A stretch of 64,000 bases of DNA from Bacteroidota bacterium (GCA_023412765.1 JAEZBX010000062.1:1-64000); one strand, 5' to 3'; shown: positions 50,162 to 60,089, numbered from the stretch's first letter. The notes: generated by a model not told the origin, from the sequence alone. Numbers and translations are program-made.

Positions 50162-51175
50162 GTGGTAAGTATTGTGTTAGTTACATACAACAGAGCAGAG
50201 AGATTGAAATTGTCGATCGCAGATATCTTAAATCAAACATTTAAAGATTTTGAGTTAATTATTTGTGATGATTGTTCGACAGATGACACTGCGATGATCT
50301 GCAGACAATTTGCTGCGACCGACAACAGGATCAGATATTATCGCCACGGTGCCAATATGCGCATGCCGGCAAATTGCAATTTCGGGATCAAGCAGGCACA
50401 GTATCCGTATGTAGCCATTTTGCATGATGGCGATAGATTTCGGGCAGACCTCATTGAAAAATGGTACAAAGCAATTTCCGAGCATGAATCGGTCGGGTTT
50501 GTGTTTAATGCTATCGGCGTAACGGATGAAAACGAAGATCTTGTTAGCAGTGAAATATTTGACTACACGCGATTCCAGGAAGGAGTCATAAAAAAAGATT
50601 TTCTTCTTCATGAAGTATACTTCAGGGATTGGCGATTTGCTTCGCCGGTTTATGGCGAGGTAATGGTGAGAAAGGAACTATTAGAGGATAAAGGTTTTTT
50701 TAAGAAGAGATACGGATTTTATGCTGATGTCGATTTTTGGATGGAGCTGCTTCAAACGCACGATGCGTACTTTTGTGCCGACTTTCTAATAACAGGACCG
50801 CAGAAAGACATTCAACCAAGGCTGTTCGACGATAACCCGATCCGGTATTTCATTTACATGTTTTACATGCACCTTTATCACAGAAAAAAGGCTTTCAGGA
50901 GACAGCCCGTCCGATTAGTACGTGAACTGTTTTTCTTCTGGATTCAAGCTTTTCTTGGTTTTAATTTCTGGCTGTTGGCGATAGTGAAAAACTTTTCTTT
51001 CATGTACTTCATAGCGTTGCGCAGATTGTTGAAATCAAACGTTCTTTTTTTGGCTTCGTGGACTGTCGTTTTGGTATTGTACCCGCTGCTTTATCCTTTC
51101 CTTAAGTTATACAGCCTGGTTAAACGTCTCATTCCAAAGGCGGAAGAACGTAAGCTAGAGTCTTCTGGAGCTTAA
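50162..51175 (+). CDS. Glycosyltransferase family 2 protein
   Basis: A 337-residue transferase that moves a sugar from a nucleotide-sugar to an acceptor on the cytoplasmic face of the membrane. The GT-A fold shows in VSIVLVTYNRAERLKLSIADIL (start), IICDDCSTDDTA (nucleotide binding), and HDGDRF (residues about 92-97), which fills the DxD position. The C-terminal 90 residues hold two to three hydrophobic segments that attach it to the membrane. The donor and acceptor are unknown; cell-surface glycan synthesis is likely. Start at GTG 50162, as no ATG precedes the conserved first strand. Its stop lies 2 bases before that of the converging DUF4199 gene, leaving no room for a terminator between them. 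Confidence 0.9.
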   Translation: MVSIVLVTYNRAERLKLSIADILNQTFKDFELIICDDCSTDDTAMICRQFAATDNRIRYYRHGANMRMPANCNFGIKQAQYPYVAILHDGDRFRADLIEKWYKAISEHESVGFVFNAIGVTDENEDLVSSEIFDYTRFQEGVIKKDFLLHEVYFRDWRFASPVYGEVMVRKELLEDKGFFKKRYGFYADVDFWMELLQTHDAYFCADFLITGPQKDIQPRLFDDNPIRYFIYMFYMHLYHRKKAFRRQPVRLVRELFFFWIQAFLGFNFWLLAIVKNFSFMYFIALRRLLKSNVLFLASWTVVLVLYPLLYPFLKLYSLVKRLIPKAEERKLESSGA

Positions 51176-51177
51176 CG

Positions 51178-51639
51178 CTATTCCTTTTGATCGGTTAGAT
51201 AATTAATCATAATGAACGTAAGTCCAAATCCGGAAAAAATTCCTTCTACCCATACCGCGAACGTTGCTATGTATGGGTTAAGATACATGCCCATCGGTTC
51301 TTTTTCGATAATGGCTTGCATGAGTGCAGTATCTATTTTGAGATAGAGAAATAGGAATAGTACAAACGTTGAGGTGCCAATAAATGCTGAGGCAACACCT
51401 GTTGCTAATGCCCGAAAATAGTTCAACTCTCCATGATGAGTTCGCTTGTATTGCTTAAGCGCATAGTAAATCCCTGCCGCCATTATGAAAAGATTTAATA
51501 ATCTCAACTCGAGTACATGCAGAAATCCAAAGAGATAAGCAATGAAGAAGTAAAGTACTAATCCTCCGGCGATAAATGTTCCGTATATTTCAGGAATTCG
51601 ACGGGCATTGTGAAATATTTTAGCAGCCATTGGTTTCAT
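51178..51639 (-). CDS. DUF4199-like membrane protein under a TPP riboswitch
   Basis: A 153-residue protein with four hydrophobic segments (about 18-36, 45-62, 80-102 and 123-147) and a basic loop KQYKRTHHGELNYFRAL typical of DUF4199-like proteins of Bacteroidota, which have no known function. ATG 51639 or 51630 may be the start. What is notable is the leader: a TPP riboswitch (51798 to 51704) and a terminator hairpin (51700 to 51683) lie immediately upstream on the same strand with no other gene in between. That suggests a role in uptake of thiamine or of a precursor, or another thiamine-linked job. The family assignment is moderate; the link to thiamine rests on the riboswitch alone. Confidence 0.75.
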   Translation of the reverse strand: MKPMAAKIFHNARRIPEIYGTFIAGGLVLYFFIAYLFGFLHVLELRLLNLFIMAAGIYYALKQYKRTHHGELNYFRALATGVASAFIGTSTFVLFLFLYLKIDTALMQAIIEKEPMGMYLNPYIATFAVWVEGIFSGFGLTFIMINYLTDQKE

Positions 51640-51668
51640 AAGAACGAGTTTTAGTAGGATGCAATGAC

Positions 51669-51703
51669 AATGAAAATAAGAAGGGCCGCTTTCGCGGCCC
51701 CGA
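51669..51703 (-). terminator. Riboswitch expression platform: terminator and competing stem
   Basis: On the minus strand GGGCCGC-GAAA-GCGGCCC (51700 to 51683) is a 7-bp GC stem with a GNRA loop, followed by TTCTTATTTT. The tail TTTTCATT (51676 to 51669) is complementary to AATGAAAA in the 3' strand of riboswitch stem P1. So either P1 forms and the terminator has a free U-rich tail, or the P1 strand pairs with the tail and termination is prevented. This is an OFF switch in the presence of TPP. Confidence 0.75.
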
Positions 51704-51798
51704 TTTTTTCATTCCCTGCGCCAGTATTATCCGGTTCAGGTTGTAGAGGTATTAAATCTCAGCTATTTCAGTTGAAGTTTAGTACCCTCATGAAAAAA
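51704..51798 (-). promoter_or_regulatory. TPP riboswitch (THI-box)
   Basis: Read on the minus strand, the conserved parts are all present in order: P1 strand TTTTTTCAT, GAGGGT (P2), CTGAGA, ACCTC (P2'), ACCTGAACCGGATAATACTGG, GCGCAGGGA and the P1' strand ATGAAAAAA. P1 pairs over 9 bases without mismatch. CTGAGA and the GGATAAT...GCGCAGGGA segment are the pyrimidine and pyrophosphate recognition sites of the aptamer. It precedes a DUF4199-like gene by 65 bases. Confidence 0.95.
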
Positions 51799-51918
51799 CC
51801 TACTTACATATGAGTAAAGATTGTGCCAAAGAAAAGATTCGTGAAATCGGTGAGAGAGGCAATTGAATAAAATCAAAATGAAACATATTCCCCAGCAGTG
51901 TGGAATTAATTTGACGAG

Positions 51919-52377
51919 TCACAGCGATAGGACAAACTCGTGGCGCGGAGGTTGAGCAAATGATTTTCGCCAATTTATAGCAAACACATGCTGGATAACG
52001 CGCTTAAATGTTGTGAAGTCATTTGGTTTTCTGATGTATAAATGAGCTCCCAGTTCGTATACCCGATTTATATTTCCCGGAAAAGAGGACGTTGAGAAGA
52101 TAACTACCGGAAGACCCATCAGCGCGGGGTCCTCTTTTATTTTTTGAAGACATTCGAGCCCATTCAATATTGGCATATTCAAATCCAGAAAAAGCAAATC
52201 CGGCAGCAAGGTCATGTTTCTCAGCACTTGTAACGTTTCTTCACCGTCTCTTGCAAAAGAAATATGAACGAGAGTAGGTAGCTCCTTGATTGCCTCTTGA
52301 AAAAGCAACTGATCATCTTCGTCGTCGTCGGCAAGCAGGACGTGGTGTGTATCGAATCCCGATAAGTTCATATGCAA
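51919..52377 (-). CDS. Rcp1-type single-domain response regulator
   Basis: A REC-only protein of 152 residues: LLADDDEDDQLLFQEAI acidic pocket, acceptor D65 in LLFLDLNMPILNG, Ser in VIFSTSS and Lys in YIRKPNDFTTF. ATG starts are possible at 52377 and at 52371 (MNLSGFD). No output domain; the spacing and the DDDEDDQ run are typical of Rcp1-like regulators which act on a phytochrome-type or other kinase. The neighbours give no partner. Confidence 0.88.
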   Translation of the reverse strand: MHMNLSGFDTHHVLLADDDEDDQLLFQEAIKELPTLVHISFARDGEETLQVLRNMTLLPDLLFLDLNMPILNGLECLQKIKEDPALMGLPVVIFSTSSFPGNINRVYELGAHLYIRKPNDFTTFKRVIQHVFAINWRKSFAQPPRHEFVLSL

Positions 52378-52416
52378 AAGTACAAAATTGAAAAATTCAC
52401 TCTATGCCATTTCCTC

Positions 52417-54828
52417 TCAGAATGGATACCCGATGGCGATGTTAAAGATCAGGTTTGACTTTCGCCAAGTAGAACTGCCCAAATCTATGTTGTCTACTAC
52501 CCATGGGTCATCCAACCGTGACGGAATTCGCAAAGGAAATGCAGTGTCGAACCGCAAAACAAAAAAATTAAAATCAAATCTCAGACCAACCCCTGTTCCT
52601 ACTGCCAATTCTTTAAGAAAAGTATCGGTGTGAAATCGTCCGCCTTTGCGAACTTCTTCCGGGGCTCCATCAGGGTCATCTGACCTCTGAAGAAGCCAAA
52701 TATTACCGGCGTCTACGAAAACGGCGCCTTTAAGGAATTTAACTATGTCAAAACGATACTCAACATTTCCTTCCAACTTGATGTCACCACGCTGGTCGAT
52801 GAATTGAGTGTTCACTGATTCATCTTCTCTCACATTGTAGGTACCTGGACCAAGAGACCGGGCAGGAAATGCCCGTATACTATTTGAGCCGCCAATCGAA
52901 AACTGTTTGATGTACGGCATAACTTCCGCGTTTTTATAGGCGTATCCTGCTCCAATGATCAATCGTGTAGCCAGTTTGTTGTGAACGTCAAATTGCCAAT
53001 AATACCTGAAGTCAATGTCGCCTTTTACATATTGCGCATATGGCTGATTGAATATCGTAAGAGGGAGCTCACTTGATTTATTAAATTGCCGTTGTATCGC
53101 GTAGAAGAGATTTCCGGCAACGTCCACATTCCCGTTGAAGTAAAAGTTATGCGGTCTGAATTTTCTTTTTTCAAATTTTTCTAACGGGTCATCCTTCAAC
53201 TGAGTGTTGAGAGTATAGGAATACCGTGTTCCGATGATAAACTGATTTTCAAACGAATTTGCCAGGACTGGATTAGCCCTTAATTGTGTTTCAAAATCTG
53301 GGGATCGTTTGTCAGTTTGTACATAGCTGATATCAATCGGATATAGCTCATGGGTTTTAGCCTCTGTTTCCATCCAATTATATCCTGCACCTATATTGAA
53401 TGAGTTCATCCTAAAATAGCCAACGCGATTTTGCAGGTTGACGCCAGCCTTGAAAACGGTCTTGGGTATGAATTTCCTGGAGGAATAATCTATACGTATT
53501 GGAGCGATGAACCGCGGAACTGTTAAAGATGATTCCAAACCAAGTTCAAAAGCGTTAAGCGCCTTACCTTCGGTTTGACCACCAACCTGCACTTCGTAAG
53601 CACTGTTCACTTTCAGCTGAAATAATTCGGCCCCACCCAAAAAATTTCGGTTGGTGAAGGTTACAGATATTCCCGGGCCGACAAAGTTATTGGACTTTGA
53701 AACCGCCTGGATCTCAGCTCGGATCGATTTCTTCTTTAACGCGGTTAAAAAAATGTTAGTATTAAGGAGTGCTGAATCGGGATGCACTTCAGAAAACTTA
53801 ATGTTTACAAATTTGAATACGCCTAACCCCATTAAATGGTGTAATGTGAATTCCTGATCTTCACGCCTAAAAATATTTCCCTTCTTTAGGTTTATTACTC
53901 TTGTGATTACGCTCGGACGAAAATTGCCCGTTGAGTCTACGTAGTTGTATCCATCGACTTCCTGGCTATATGAAGACCTGACCGCAGAATCAATCGACAG
54001 GTTATAACTTGAATAGATGTTGACATCATTGATCTTGTAGATCCGTTTCGCCTTTGCAGGTATACCTGGCTCAAGCCTTAGAAGAACATTTACTTTTCTC
54101 TTCCCGGTAGTACTATCGGCTTCGAAAATGAGATAACGATCATCAAAATAATAAAATCCTTCATTCTCCAACTCCTTCTCTATACGTGCTTGCTCCGCCT
54201 GGAGGCGCTCGAGATCAAATCTCTGGCGTTCCTTCAAAAGCGATGTCTCCCGAACTTTTCTTAAAATCGGCGCGTAAACGCTGTCCCTGGGAGTTGGATA
54301 TCTGATCGTGTCTAATCGATACGGCCGCGGCAGTATGATATTGTAGTTGACTATAGTTTCGTGCTTTTTTTCTTTGGTAGTAAAGCTGACTTCTGACTGA
54401 AAATATCCTTCGTTTTTCAACTGGCTGTTCAATGTCCTGGCAATTCTATCTGGTTTGGCTTCCGAAAAAAATACTGGCGGTTGTCCCAATTTATTTTTGA
54501 TGAAACTCTTCAAACCCTTTTCTTTTTTAGGTGTTCCGGCGATGTAATAAAACCATACTGAGGGTCTCATTCCCAGAAACTTTTTGTTGGGTTTGGGTTG
54601 GATATATTCTTCAAGCTCGGTTTGTAGTATTTTTTTTCTGCCGACCCTTTTGCCCTGCGTATCGAAGTGAATTTCATGACCTCCGTAAAAAGATTCTCCT
54701 TCCTTTAGAAACTTTGTTGCAGTGCATCCATAAATGGTGCAAAGAAAAAAGCCAACTACTATTGCCCTTGTTGCATAGCACAAAGTCGAACGGCGCAATC
54801 CGGCAAATAATTTATTTATCTTTTTCAT
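52417..54828 (-). CDS. tamL: TamL, BamA-like outer-membrane assembly lipoprotein
   Basis: An 803-residue member of the Omp85 superfamily. A signal peptide ends in a lipobox (CTIYGC, Cys near 35), the feature that distinguishes Bacteroidota TamL from TamA. POTRA-like segments follow (about 40-380; EGESFYGGHEIHF, NEGYFQSEVSF), then the 16-strand barrel with the conserved loop GGSNSIRAFPARSLGPGTYN and FVDAGNIW, and an aromatic C-terminus (FNIAIGYPF). It works with TamB to insert or export outer-membrane and surface proteins. The start overlaps the tamB end by 17 bases, so translation is coupled. Confidence 0.93.
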   Translation of the reverse strand: MKKINKLFAGLRRSTLCYATRAIVVGFFLCTIYGCTATKFLKEGESFYGGHEIHFDTQGKRVGRKKILQTELEEYIQPKPNKKFLGMRPSVWFYYIAGTPKKEKGLKSFIKNKLGQPPVFFSEAKPDRIARTLNSQLKNEGYFQSEVSFTTKEKKHETIVNYNIILPRPYRLDTIRYPTPRDSVYAPILRKVRETSLLKERQRFDLERLQAEQARIEKELENEGFYYFDDRYLIFEADSTTGKRKVNVLLRLEPGIPAKAKRIYKINDVNIYSSYNLSIDSAVRSSYSQEVDGYNYVDSTGNFRPSVITRVINLKKGNIFRREDQEFTLHHLMGLGVFKFVNIKFSEVHPDSALLNTNIFLTALKKKSIRAEIQAVSKSNNFVGPGISVTFTNRNFLGGAELFQLKVNSAYEVQVGGQTEGKALNAFELGLESSLTVPRFIAPIRIDYSSRKFIPKTVFKAGVNLQNRVGYFRMNSFNIGAGYNWMETEAKTHELYPIDISYVQTDKRSPDFETQLRANPVLANSFENQFIIGTRYSYTLNTQLKDDPLEKFEKRKFRPHNFYFNGNVDVAGNLFYAIQRQFNKSSELPLTIFNQPYAQYVKGDIDFRYYWQFDVHNKLATRLIIGAGYAYKNAEVMPYIKQFSIGGSNSIRAFPARSLGPGTYNVREDESVNTQFIDQRGDIKLEGNVEYRFDIVKFLKGAVFVDAGNIWLLQRSDDPDGAPEEVRKGGRFHTDTFLKELAVGTGVGLRFDFNFFVLRFDTAFPLRIPSRLDDPWVVDNIDLGSSTWRKSNLIFNIAIGYPF

Positions 54829-57800
54829 TTGCCTTAAATAATTCGCGTAGCGTGTTATAATCTTTTATATAAATCAGCCCGACCCCGGTTTCGATCAATT
54901 CCCCGCTGATCATATCAAAATTGCTTTGTCTGAATCCGGTTATCCTAAAACGCCCATCTTCAGTAAGTTTATATTCGAGAGCCAGGTCTCCGATGTAATC
55001 GCTCGCAGAGTTCTGTCTTGATGCATTGCCTTCGACTTCCAAATTTCCCGATACCTTTACGACCAGCCTATCGTCAAGGAGGCTCTTCGATAAACCCAGT
55101 TGCAGCTGCGTCTGGCCTTCGCCATTGCCTGATGAGTAGTCTTCATAGGACTTCACGTCAAAGGAAAGTTCGACACCTTCTACGTTTTGTGATAGTCTGT
55201 TCAATTGTTCCGACAACAGCTTGCTCACGCTTCGGCGGGCCACTCCTTCAGCATCTGAGCCGGCTTCACTTTCAAGGGGATTATCTGATATGAATCGCTT
55301 CAACACCAGGAGAGCGAAAACCTGTTTATTAAGGTCGGACTCACGCGTATTGATATCGCGTATCTTTGCGTACACGACTCCTCCCAAAGCGTTTCGATTA
55401 CTCTCTGGCATATCAAGTTGAAAACTTATCTCTGGAGTAAGCATTTCCTCCCTAATCTGGAGATATACAACGAATGGAAGACGCTGCTTGTAAGTATTTG
55501 GTAGCTCACCTTCCTGGGTCCCAACAAATAGGTCCATCGGCGATGTCTCAACTTCATAGATGGCTCGGATATTCATATCTGCATCGATAGGGCTACCCGA
55601 CCAAATTATCGTACTTCCTTTCTCGATAAGGAATTTGCGTTTTACAAATTTGTAGAACGACAAATCGTAGCTGCCCTCACTGATTTCATATCGACCGGAA
55701 AGAACCATATCCCCAGTTGGATCGATATCGAGTGTTAGTGTAGAGTTTCCTTTTACCGAAAGTTTGTCGCCGGTTGCCGGATCGATTACAATGTTGAAAG
55801 TTTCCTTGTCGCTAAGCTCAATATTAGCAGATAGGTCTATTCCTCTGAATGTTGATTTAATAGTATCAGCAGGTTTGATCGATGCAAGGAATGGATCGTT
55901 TTTCGCGTCTCGGTCGACCCATCTGACAATACCCTCCTGTTCGAGCACACCTTTCTCGGAATCCGGAATGACATAGGTAAATTCACTGTCATCTGATAGA
56001 TTGATGTTCATATCGATCACTGGCTGGTTGATATCTCCTGTAATTTTTGCATTGGTCGACAGCTTTACTTTTCCGTAAAAAAGTTCGTTGTCTTTTTCCG
56101 TTGAGTTAAGAATTTGAAAATTATTCGCGTTGAGATTAAGCTTTAACTTGAAATCCTGGAACTCGTTTGAAGTAATTTCCCCAGAAATTCTAGCTACATT
56201 TTTTTGTCGGTCCGTGATTGTAAAATCCGGTAAAAGGATCTTGTCATTTTGTACTGTAATAATCTCATCCTCTAACACAAACTCAGTATTTACTGCGGAT
56301 GGTGTAAACGACGCCTGAATAAATTTTAACTCGCCATCGATATCAGGCTTTTGAGGATTTCCTTGAATATTGACCCTTCCCTGAAGTTGACCCTTTACAT
56401 TTTTTAGTTGCCCGATCGTTAATGGTTCAATGCTCGCAAGGTCAAATTTCTGGATTTCAGTAAGGAAACTAATTTCCGGTGAAGTAGCATCAGCGGTGTA
56501 ATAGCCCGCGGCTTTTAACTCGGTCTGGTCGCTTTCTAATCGAAGATCAATATTTAGTGGTCCGTTCGCGGTTTGCCCCAACGCCAGTGCAAGGTCCCCC
56601 CAGGTCTGATCCAGGATCTTGAGTCTTTCTACCGTTAACCTCGTGTTGAAAGCTCCCGATTTTGAAGACATCAGATTTACATTTCCATTTGCCAGCCCAT
56701 CGAAAGGCGTAACTCCCTCCACAAGGTTTGAAATGTTCTGTAAGTTTAAATCTTTAAACAGAATGGAAACTATTGAATCAGCATCATTGCTCGTCTCAAG
56801 TCCAATCATCTCATTTATATTAGTGATCGAGAAATTGTTGGCTCTTAAACCGGCGGAAGTAAATTGGATTGAATTGTCGCCTGGAACTGTCCAGGGTGCG
56901 TAGTTCATCACTACCTCATCTTGCAGGAATTTAAATTGAAATACATCTTCAAGACTATAAAAAACTCCGCCGAGAACGTACTTGTCCTTTTGGAGCGAAT
57001 CGAGTATAACCAATTTGGTGCGGATAGAGTCATTCGCGAGATGACCGCGCAATTGCAGAGCTTCGAGTCCGAGTGAGTCTTTTGCAATTTTTCTAACGGA
57101 TAGCAAATAGTCTAACCGTTGCTTGTCGGATGTCAGATTAAAGGTGATCGAATCTGTTCCGATGCCCGAGTACCTAATATTAGACAATCCGATGCGGAGG
57201 TCCATTTTTTCTGCCTGGCTATCAAATTGACCAGTGATTTCACCAGGTGTAAATGGATCAAGTTCGGGAATTAAGATTTCAGTAATGAGGTCAGTGTCTT
57301 TTATCGTCAGGTCAAATTCGAAATCCTGCGGGCCAACCGGCTTATCGAAGGCGGTATCCTGAAGTGAAAAATATTGATTGAAATGTCTTTTAATTACCTC
57401 GGGTAAGCTGTATAAATTGATCGTACCTGCGAAGTTTCCATCTATGATGTCGGACCGAAGCTTGATTTCACTTTTACCCTTTTGGTCAATTGATGCAAAC
57501 AGAAGCGAATCAACAGCGTACATATCCTCACCGTTGAAGATTGCAAATTTTCGTATCCCAAGATCTCCATTGATAAGCTTGAAGTCTGAGGTTGCAAGAT
57601 CTACCTCCAACTTGCCTCGGGCTTTGAGCGGCCTTTGCGAAAAATTAAGGGCCTGGAAATCGGCATTCTTCAGATCCAATTCAAGTTGATATTTTGGAAT
57701 GTCTTCGTTGTAGTCCAAATCACCCTCCAGCGTGAGGTCAAGATTCTTATCCGCAATCTCAGCTGACCCGGAAAAAAAGTATTTCTTCAACGATCCATCC

Positions 57801-59785
57801 ATGCGAAAATCCTGGTAATGGTACCCTTGGTATGTGAAACTCTTTATATCCAGATCGACTATAGTATTTAAATCCTCCATTGACAGACCAGAGCCATTTA
57901 CTTTTAAGGAAAGGGTGAGCGGACCATACATCTCCTCGTTCTTCAGCAACTTGCCAGTTTGTAGCTGGGTAACATTCAACGATCCATTGTATCGGCTGCT
58001 TCCGGTGCGCTCATTTCGGTCTAAGTCTGCCACCAAATCAATTTGTCCTATGCTCGTTCTTACAATTGTGTTTACTGAGGGGGATTGTACCGTTCCATTG
58101 ATCTTACCGGATAGGCTAATCCAGTCAGGTAATTCTATTGACGATGGTATCAACGTATCGGGTAGTATAGTGTTAATGTCCGACTTCGTTGTGTAAAATT
58201 TATTTAAATCAATGCTCATCGCAGGAGATTGATTGTTCACCAGGCGTACAATACCGCTACCATTCAAAACAGTTTCACGCAATGTACTTACTTGTAAATG
58301 TTTGATGCCTAGTTCGCGTAAGGCGCCCTGAATCTCCGTATCGATGGAGATTGTCATGTCGCCAGGAAGGTTGATGGGAAGACTATCCAACATAGGCGCG
58401 GCGAAAAGTTGAACATCTCTCAATCCAATAATGGACTCGTTGAAGTTCAGGTCAACCACTGCGTCCTGATATGTTTCAGAAATATTTTTTAACGACGGAT
58501 ATTTTGCTTTTGCATTGAGATCAATTTTGCTGTTGGAGGATTTGAGATGGAGATCGCGAACTTCGGCAACAGAGTCGTTAAGTAAGAGGCCGACCGAGAA
58601 CGACTCGATTGCTACACCGCTTTTGTCTTTAAAGGAAAAATTCTCCAGTTCTGCCTGCGCGGTGTTGCCCGCCCATTGGAGATCGCTTGCTTTAGTTGAT
58701 AAGTTGGTGATCCAGATGTGATTACTATCAAATTGACTCCTCAGGAAGGGTTTGTCGAAATCATGGTATTGTATGCTATTGTTGTCGAGATCTAGTGCTG
58801 CCAATTTTATATGCCAAGTGTCACCTGACGAGTCGGTGTTTGATGTGTCGGCAACACTTTGAGGTTTTTGAAAACCTGCCATCTGATGGAATGTTAGAAA
58901 CGTATTTTGAAGGCTGATTGTGCTAAGATCGATCGAACGATTTTTCAGGTCCATATTGTCTCCTTCCACGATAAGGGTCCCGAGATCCAAAGAAAGAACC
59001 TGGCCGGTACCCTGGTGGTTGTATAATGCCTTTATATTGTTTACCTCGATCTTATTTAAGCCAATGTCAAGCGCTATTTCCTGGCTGGCAGAGTCGGGAA
59101 CAATAACAACAGTGTCTGGCTCAACCTTGCTTTGTACTATGTTGGCGTTGACGTTGTCTAGCCTTATTTCATCAACCTTATAAATTGATTTCTCAAGATC
59201 CAGTTCCTCCATGGCCAGATCCAGGGCGCCGACTCGCAGACTGACGTCATTACCCATCAACTGGTCTGAAAACAACAGGCGTATGTTTTCCAGCACCACA
59301 TTTCCCACTGAAAATTTCCAGGCCGCTTTTGTAGTGTCGGGAGCTGCTGAAGAATCACCCGCAAAGGCCTTAACGATATAATCAAAATTAAATGAGCTGT
59401 CGCGCTTGGAACGGGAAACAGACGCTTGAAAATCTGATAGCTCAATATCGTTGAGCTGAATAGTTTGTTTTGTTAACTTCCAAAGATCGGTATTGATTGC
59501 TAGTTCACCGGCGTACAATAGAGTATCGCGTTTCTGGTCCTCAAGGTAAAGCCCGGTTAAAACGATCTTTTTCGGAATAGAAAGGCTTATCCTTTCAAGG
59601 TTCACATCAGTTCCAATCTTATCCTCCACAAAGTTGATCGCACTTTGAGTCAGTTTATTCTGAACATAGGGAATTTGTATGGCGAGGGATAGAATAATCA
59701 AAAGCCCAAAGACGGAGATAACGGCCCACCCGATCACTTTCAGAATGATAATCAGGTATCTTTTGGGCTTTCCTTGGAAATTCAT
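54812..59785 (-). CDS. tamB: TamB, translocation and assembly module inner-membrane protein
   Basis: A 1657-residue protein with one N-terminal membrane helix (about 10-33, VIGWAVISVFGLLIILSLAIQI), a very long beta-rich periplasmic part typical of AsmA/TamB bridge proteins (repeats such as IELSDFQASVSRS and LDLDNNSIQYHDFD), and a C-terminal DUF490 domain (about 1230-1640; SGSPIDADMNIRAIYEVETSP, VFALLVLKRFIS, QLQLGLSKSLLDDRLVVKVSGNLE). The groove is thought to carry lipids or unfolded proteins across the periplasm to TamL. It is the first gene of the tamB-tamL operon. Confidence 0.94.
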   Translation of the reverse strand: MNFQGKPKRYLIIILKVIGWAVISVFGLLIILSLAIQIPYVQNKLTQSAINFVEDKIGTDVNLERISLSIPKKIVLTGLYLEDQKRDTLLYAGELAINTDLWKLTKQTIQLNDIELSDFQASVSRSKRDSSFNFDYIVKAFAGDSSAAPDTTKAAWKFSVGNVVLENIRLLFSDQLMGNDVSLRVGALDLAMEELDLEKSIYKVDEIRLDNVNANIVQSKVEPDTVVIVPDSASQEIALDIGLNKIEVNNIKALYNHQGTGQVLSLDLGTLIVEGDNMDLKNRSIDLSTISLQNTFLTFHQMAGFQKPQSVADTSNTDSSGDTWHIKLAALDLDNNSIQYHDFDKPFLRSQFDSNHIWITNLSTKASDLQWAGNTAQAELENFSFKDKSGVAIESFSVGLLLNDSVAEVRDLHLKSSNSKIDLNAKAKYPSLKNISETYQDAVVDLNFNESIIGLRDVQLFAAPMLDSLPINLPGDMTISIDTEIQGALRELGIKHLQVSTLRETVLNGSGIVRLVNNQSPAMSIDLNKFYTTKSDINTILPDTLIPSSIELPDWISLSGKINGTVQSPSVNTIVRTSIGQIDLVADLDRNERTGSSRYNGSLNVTQLQTGKLLKNEEMYGPLTLSLKVNGSGLSMEDLNTIVDLDIKSFTYQGYHYQDFRMDGSLKKYFFSGSAEIADKNLDLTLEGDLDYNEDIPKYQLELDLKNADFQALNFSQRPLKARGKLEVDLATSDFKLINGDLGIRKFAIFNGEDMYAVDSLLFASIDQKGKSEIKLRSDIIDGNFAGTINLYSLPEVIKRHFNQYFSLQDTAFDKPVGPQDFEFDLTIKDTDLITEILIPELDPFTPGEITGQFDSQAEKMDLRIGLSNIRYSGIGTDSITFNLTSDKQRLDYLLSVRKIAKDSLGLEALQLRGHLANDSIRTKLVILDSLQKDKYVLGGVFYSLEDVFQFKFLQDEVVMNYAPWTVPGDNSIQFTSAGLRANNFSITNINEMIGLETSNDADSIVSILFKDLNLQNISNLVEGVTPFDGLANGNVNLMSSKSGAFNTRLTVERLKILDQTWGDLALALGQTANGPLNIDLRLESDQTELKAAGYYTADATSPEISFLTEIQKFDLASIEPLTIGQLKNVKGQLQGRVNIQGNPQKPDIDGELKFIQASFTPSAVNTEFVLEDEIITVQNDKILLPDFTITDRQKNVARISGEITSNEFQDFKLKLNLNANNFQILNSTEKDNELFYGKVKLSTNAKITGDINQPVIDMNINLSDDSEFTYVIPDSEKGVLEQEGIVRWVDRDAKNDPFLASIKPADTIKSTFRGIDLSANIELSDKETFNIVIDPATGDKLSVKGNSTLTLDIDPTGDMVLSGRYEISEGSYDLSFYKFVKRKFLIEKGSTIIWSGSPIDADMNIRAIYEVETSPMDLFVGTQEGELPNTYKQRLPFVVYLQIREEMLTPEISFQLDMPESNRNALGGVVYAKIRDINTRESDLNKQVFALLVLKRFISDNPLESEAGSDAEGVARRSVSKLLSEQLNRLSQNVEGVELSFDVKSYEDYSSGNGEGQTQLQLGLSKSLLDDRLVVKVSGNLEVEGNASRQNSASDYIGDLALEYKLTEDGRFRITGFRQSNFDMISGELIETGVGLIYIKDYNTLRELFKANEKDK

Positions 59786-59874
59786 CTTGCAATTTAAAAG
59801 GTCCTATCTTAATAAGGACGTCAAGTTTTTTGATGTTTTGATATTTTCGGTAATACGTTTTTTTTTAAATAAAA

Positions 59875-59903
59875 AATCCCGGCCCTATTTCAAAACCGGG
59901 ATT
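59875..59903 (-). terminator. Terminator of the DUF1328 gene
   Basis: On the minus strand AATCCCGG (59903 to 59896) pairs with CCGGGATT (59882 to 59875) and is followed by TTTTATTTAAAAAAAAAC, a U-rich tract. The stem lies 19 bases after the DUF1328 stop. Confidence 0.75.
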
Positions 59904-59921
59904 CATTTTTATCCTTTATCG

Positions 59922-60089
59922 TCACCTCTTAAAGATGCTAGCGCCAAATACTAGTGATAGTACAAAAAGTACTAAAAAGATAAAGAATAAAACTTTGGCA
60001 ATTGAAGCAGCGCCTTCGGCTATGCCTCCGAAACCGAAGATAGCGGCAACTATTGCAATGATTAGAAAGGTGACAGTCCAGCGTAACAT
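59922..60089 (-). CDS. DUF1328-family small membrane protein
   Basis: A 55-residue protein read on the minus strand (MLRWTVTFLIIAIVAAIFGFGG start). The sequence has two membrane helices and the family motif GFGGIAEGAASIAKVLF, with a C-terminal GASIFKR. DUF1328 proteins (YtjA type) are found with stress genes, function unknown. It was too short for length-based gene finding. A terminator follows. Together with the DUF2267 gene upstream on the same strand it opens the general-stress cluster. Confidence 0.9.
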   Translation of the reverse strand: MLRWTVTFLIIAIVAAIFGFGGIAEGAASIAKVLFFIFLVLFVLSLVFGASIFKR

